A stretch of DNA of 6,878 bases, taken from an uncultured Rhodoluna sp. GTDB taxonomy: Bacteria; Actinomycetota; Actinomycetes; Actinomycetales; Microbacteriaceae. Every line of letters begins with the position of its first letter. Position 1 is the first letter of the stretch. The stretch is taken from positions 1-6,878 of the forward strand of contig CALDKR010000099.1 of NCBI GenBank assembly GCA_937898095.1. Direction: 5' to 3'. The notes under the pieces were generated by a model. The model did not search any database. It had not been told where the DNA came from and saw only the letters and a list, made by a program, of their open reading frames with translations. A program made the translations under genes and the position numbers. Of the stretch, positions 6,613-6,878 are shown piece after piece.

Positions 6613-6804
6613 TTAGTCTTCGGAAGGCTTGTCGGCCTTTTCCTTGGAATCCTTGTCGGCAGGCTTCTTGTCGTCGGAAAGTTCCTTCTTGAAAACCTTG
6701 ATCGACTGAGCGATGCCCTTGGCGGCACCAGGCAACTTGGTCGAGCCCCACAGCAACACAACGATTACCAGGATGATGATCCATTCCCAGCCCTGCGGTC
6801 TCAT
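6613..6804 (-). CDS. tatA: Sec-independent (Tat) translocase subunit TatA
   Basis: TatA (63 residues) is the small protein that oligomerises to allow passage of folded Tat substrates across the cytoplasmic membrane. One transmembrane helix covers about 8-19, followed by the hinge W19-G20, then STKLPG and an amphipathic helix (about 26-42, AAKGIAQSIKVFKKEL). The tail (43-63) is short and strongly charged, almost only K, D, E, P, S and A. The usual hinge Phe of the FG motif is Trp here, and E7 sits where E. coli TatA has Gln8. The start at 6804 has a near-consensus Shine-Dalgarno (AGCAGG, 5 bases upstream) and overlaps the stop of an upstream open frame. tatC follows 33 bases downstream. No tatB is visible; in Actinobacteria it usually lies elsewhere. 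TatA is preferred over TatB because of the short length and position before tatC. Confidence 0.93.
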   Translation of the reverse strand: MRPQGWEWIIILVIVVLLWGSTKLPGAAKGIAQSIKVFKKELSDDKKPADKDSKEKADKPSED

Positions 6805-6878
6805 TTCAGCCTGCTTTCTTGATAACTAAGGTTCTTGAGTCGTGCTACCAGCCTACGCTCTCGGGCCTCGCGCCGAAG
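6801..6878 (-). CDS. 3' end of an upstream gene, possibly a PafC-like WYL-domain protein (partial)
   Basis: On the minus strand one frame is open from the window edge to a TGA at 6803-6801 and encodes 25 residues rich in Arg, Leu and Glu (it includes REARERRLVARLKNL). The other two frames stop at 6855-6853 and 6847-6845. The TGA overlaps the tatA ATG as ATGA, the same kind of junction seen between lnt and ppm1. In M. tuberculosis and related Actinobacteria the gene before tatA is pafC, a WYL-domain transcriptional regulator, and an Arg-rich C-terminal helix would fit. The fragment has no diagnostic motif, so the identity rests on expected gene order. It could also be a chance open frame, with tatA having a real upstream gap. 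Confidence 0.5.
   Translation of the reverse strand, partial: LRREARERRLVARLKNLSYQESRLK
6810..6815 (-). promoter_or_regulatory. Ribosome binding site of tatA
   Basis: AGCAGG on the minus strand, one mismatch from AGGAGG, lies 5 bases before the tatA ATG at 6804. It supports that start and lies inside the end of the upstream open frame. Confidence 0.5.

Noticed and set aside
6532..6822. 96-codon plus-strand open frame opposite tatA and the tatC start
   Set aside because: Its hydrophobic stretch is the mirror of the Lys/Asp-rich TatA tail. The real tatA and tatC on the minus strand explain the region.
1..6878. Mobile elements, CRISPR arrays, tRNA/rRNA genes, toxin-antitoxin or phage-defence genes
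   Set aside because: None are visible. Coding density is near complete with conserved housekeeping genes, and no long direct or inverted repeats or composition shift were seen by eye.

Overview
The window holds conserved actinobacterial housekeeping genes. Gene content, gene order and a base composition of roughly half G+C (judged by eye) suggest a small-genome member of the Microbacteriaceae, perhaps a freshwater lineage of the Rhodoluna/Aquiluna kind. RbpA occurs only in Actinobacteria. The orders tatA-tatC-helY and ppm/rbpA both match blocks known from Mycobacterium tuberculosis (Rv2094c-Rv2092c and Rv2051c/Rv2050). The genus is an inference from general knowledge, not from a database search.

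Left part, plus strand: the 3' portion of a glycerophosphodiester phosphodiesterase gene (to 526), a 107-base intergenic region, then rbpA (634-996). rbpA encodes the zinc-containing RNA polymerase/sigma-binding protein. It has the only consensus Shine-Dalgarno in the window, a 7-bp hairpin in its leader, and a weak candidate for a sigma-R-type promoter.

The rest, 954-6878, is a minus-strand gene chain. Read in its own direction it runs: the 3' end of an upstream gene (possibly pafC-like), tatA, tatC, helY (Ski2/Mtr4-like helicase), lnt (apolipoprotein N-acyltransferase) and ppm1 (polyprenol-phosphate mannose synthase). Successive genes overlap by 4 or 8 bases. The one exception is a 33-base gap between tatA and tatC, so the set is almost certainly one operon with translational coupling. 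The last gene, ppm1, runs 43 bases into the 3' end of the convergent rbpA, so there is no intergenic terminator region between them.

Functionally the operon groups envelope biogenesis: export of folded proteins (TatA, TatC), lipoprotein N-acylation (Lnt) and supply of the lipid-linked mannose donor (Ppm1). An RNA helicase sits in the middle. There are no RNA genes, mobile elements, CRISPR arrays, long repeats or composition shifts. I found no new multigene system. The points worth a second look are the compact gene junctions, the rbpA leader, the tatC start, and substitutions at conserved membrane positions in TatA and TatC.
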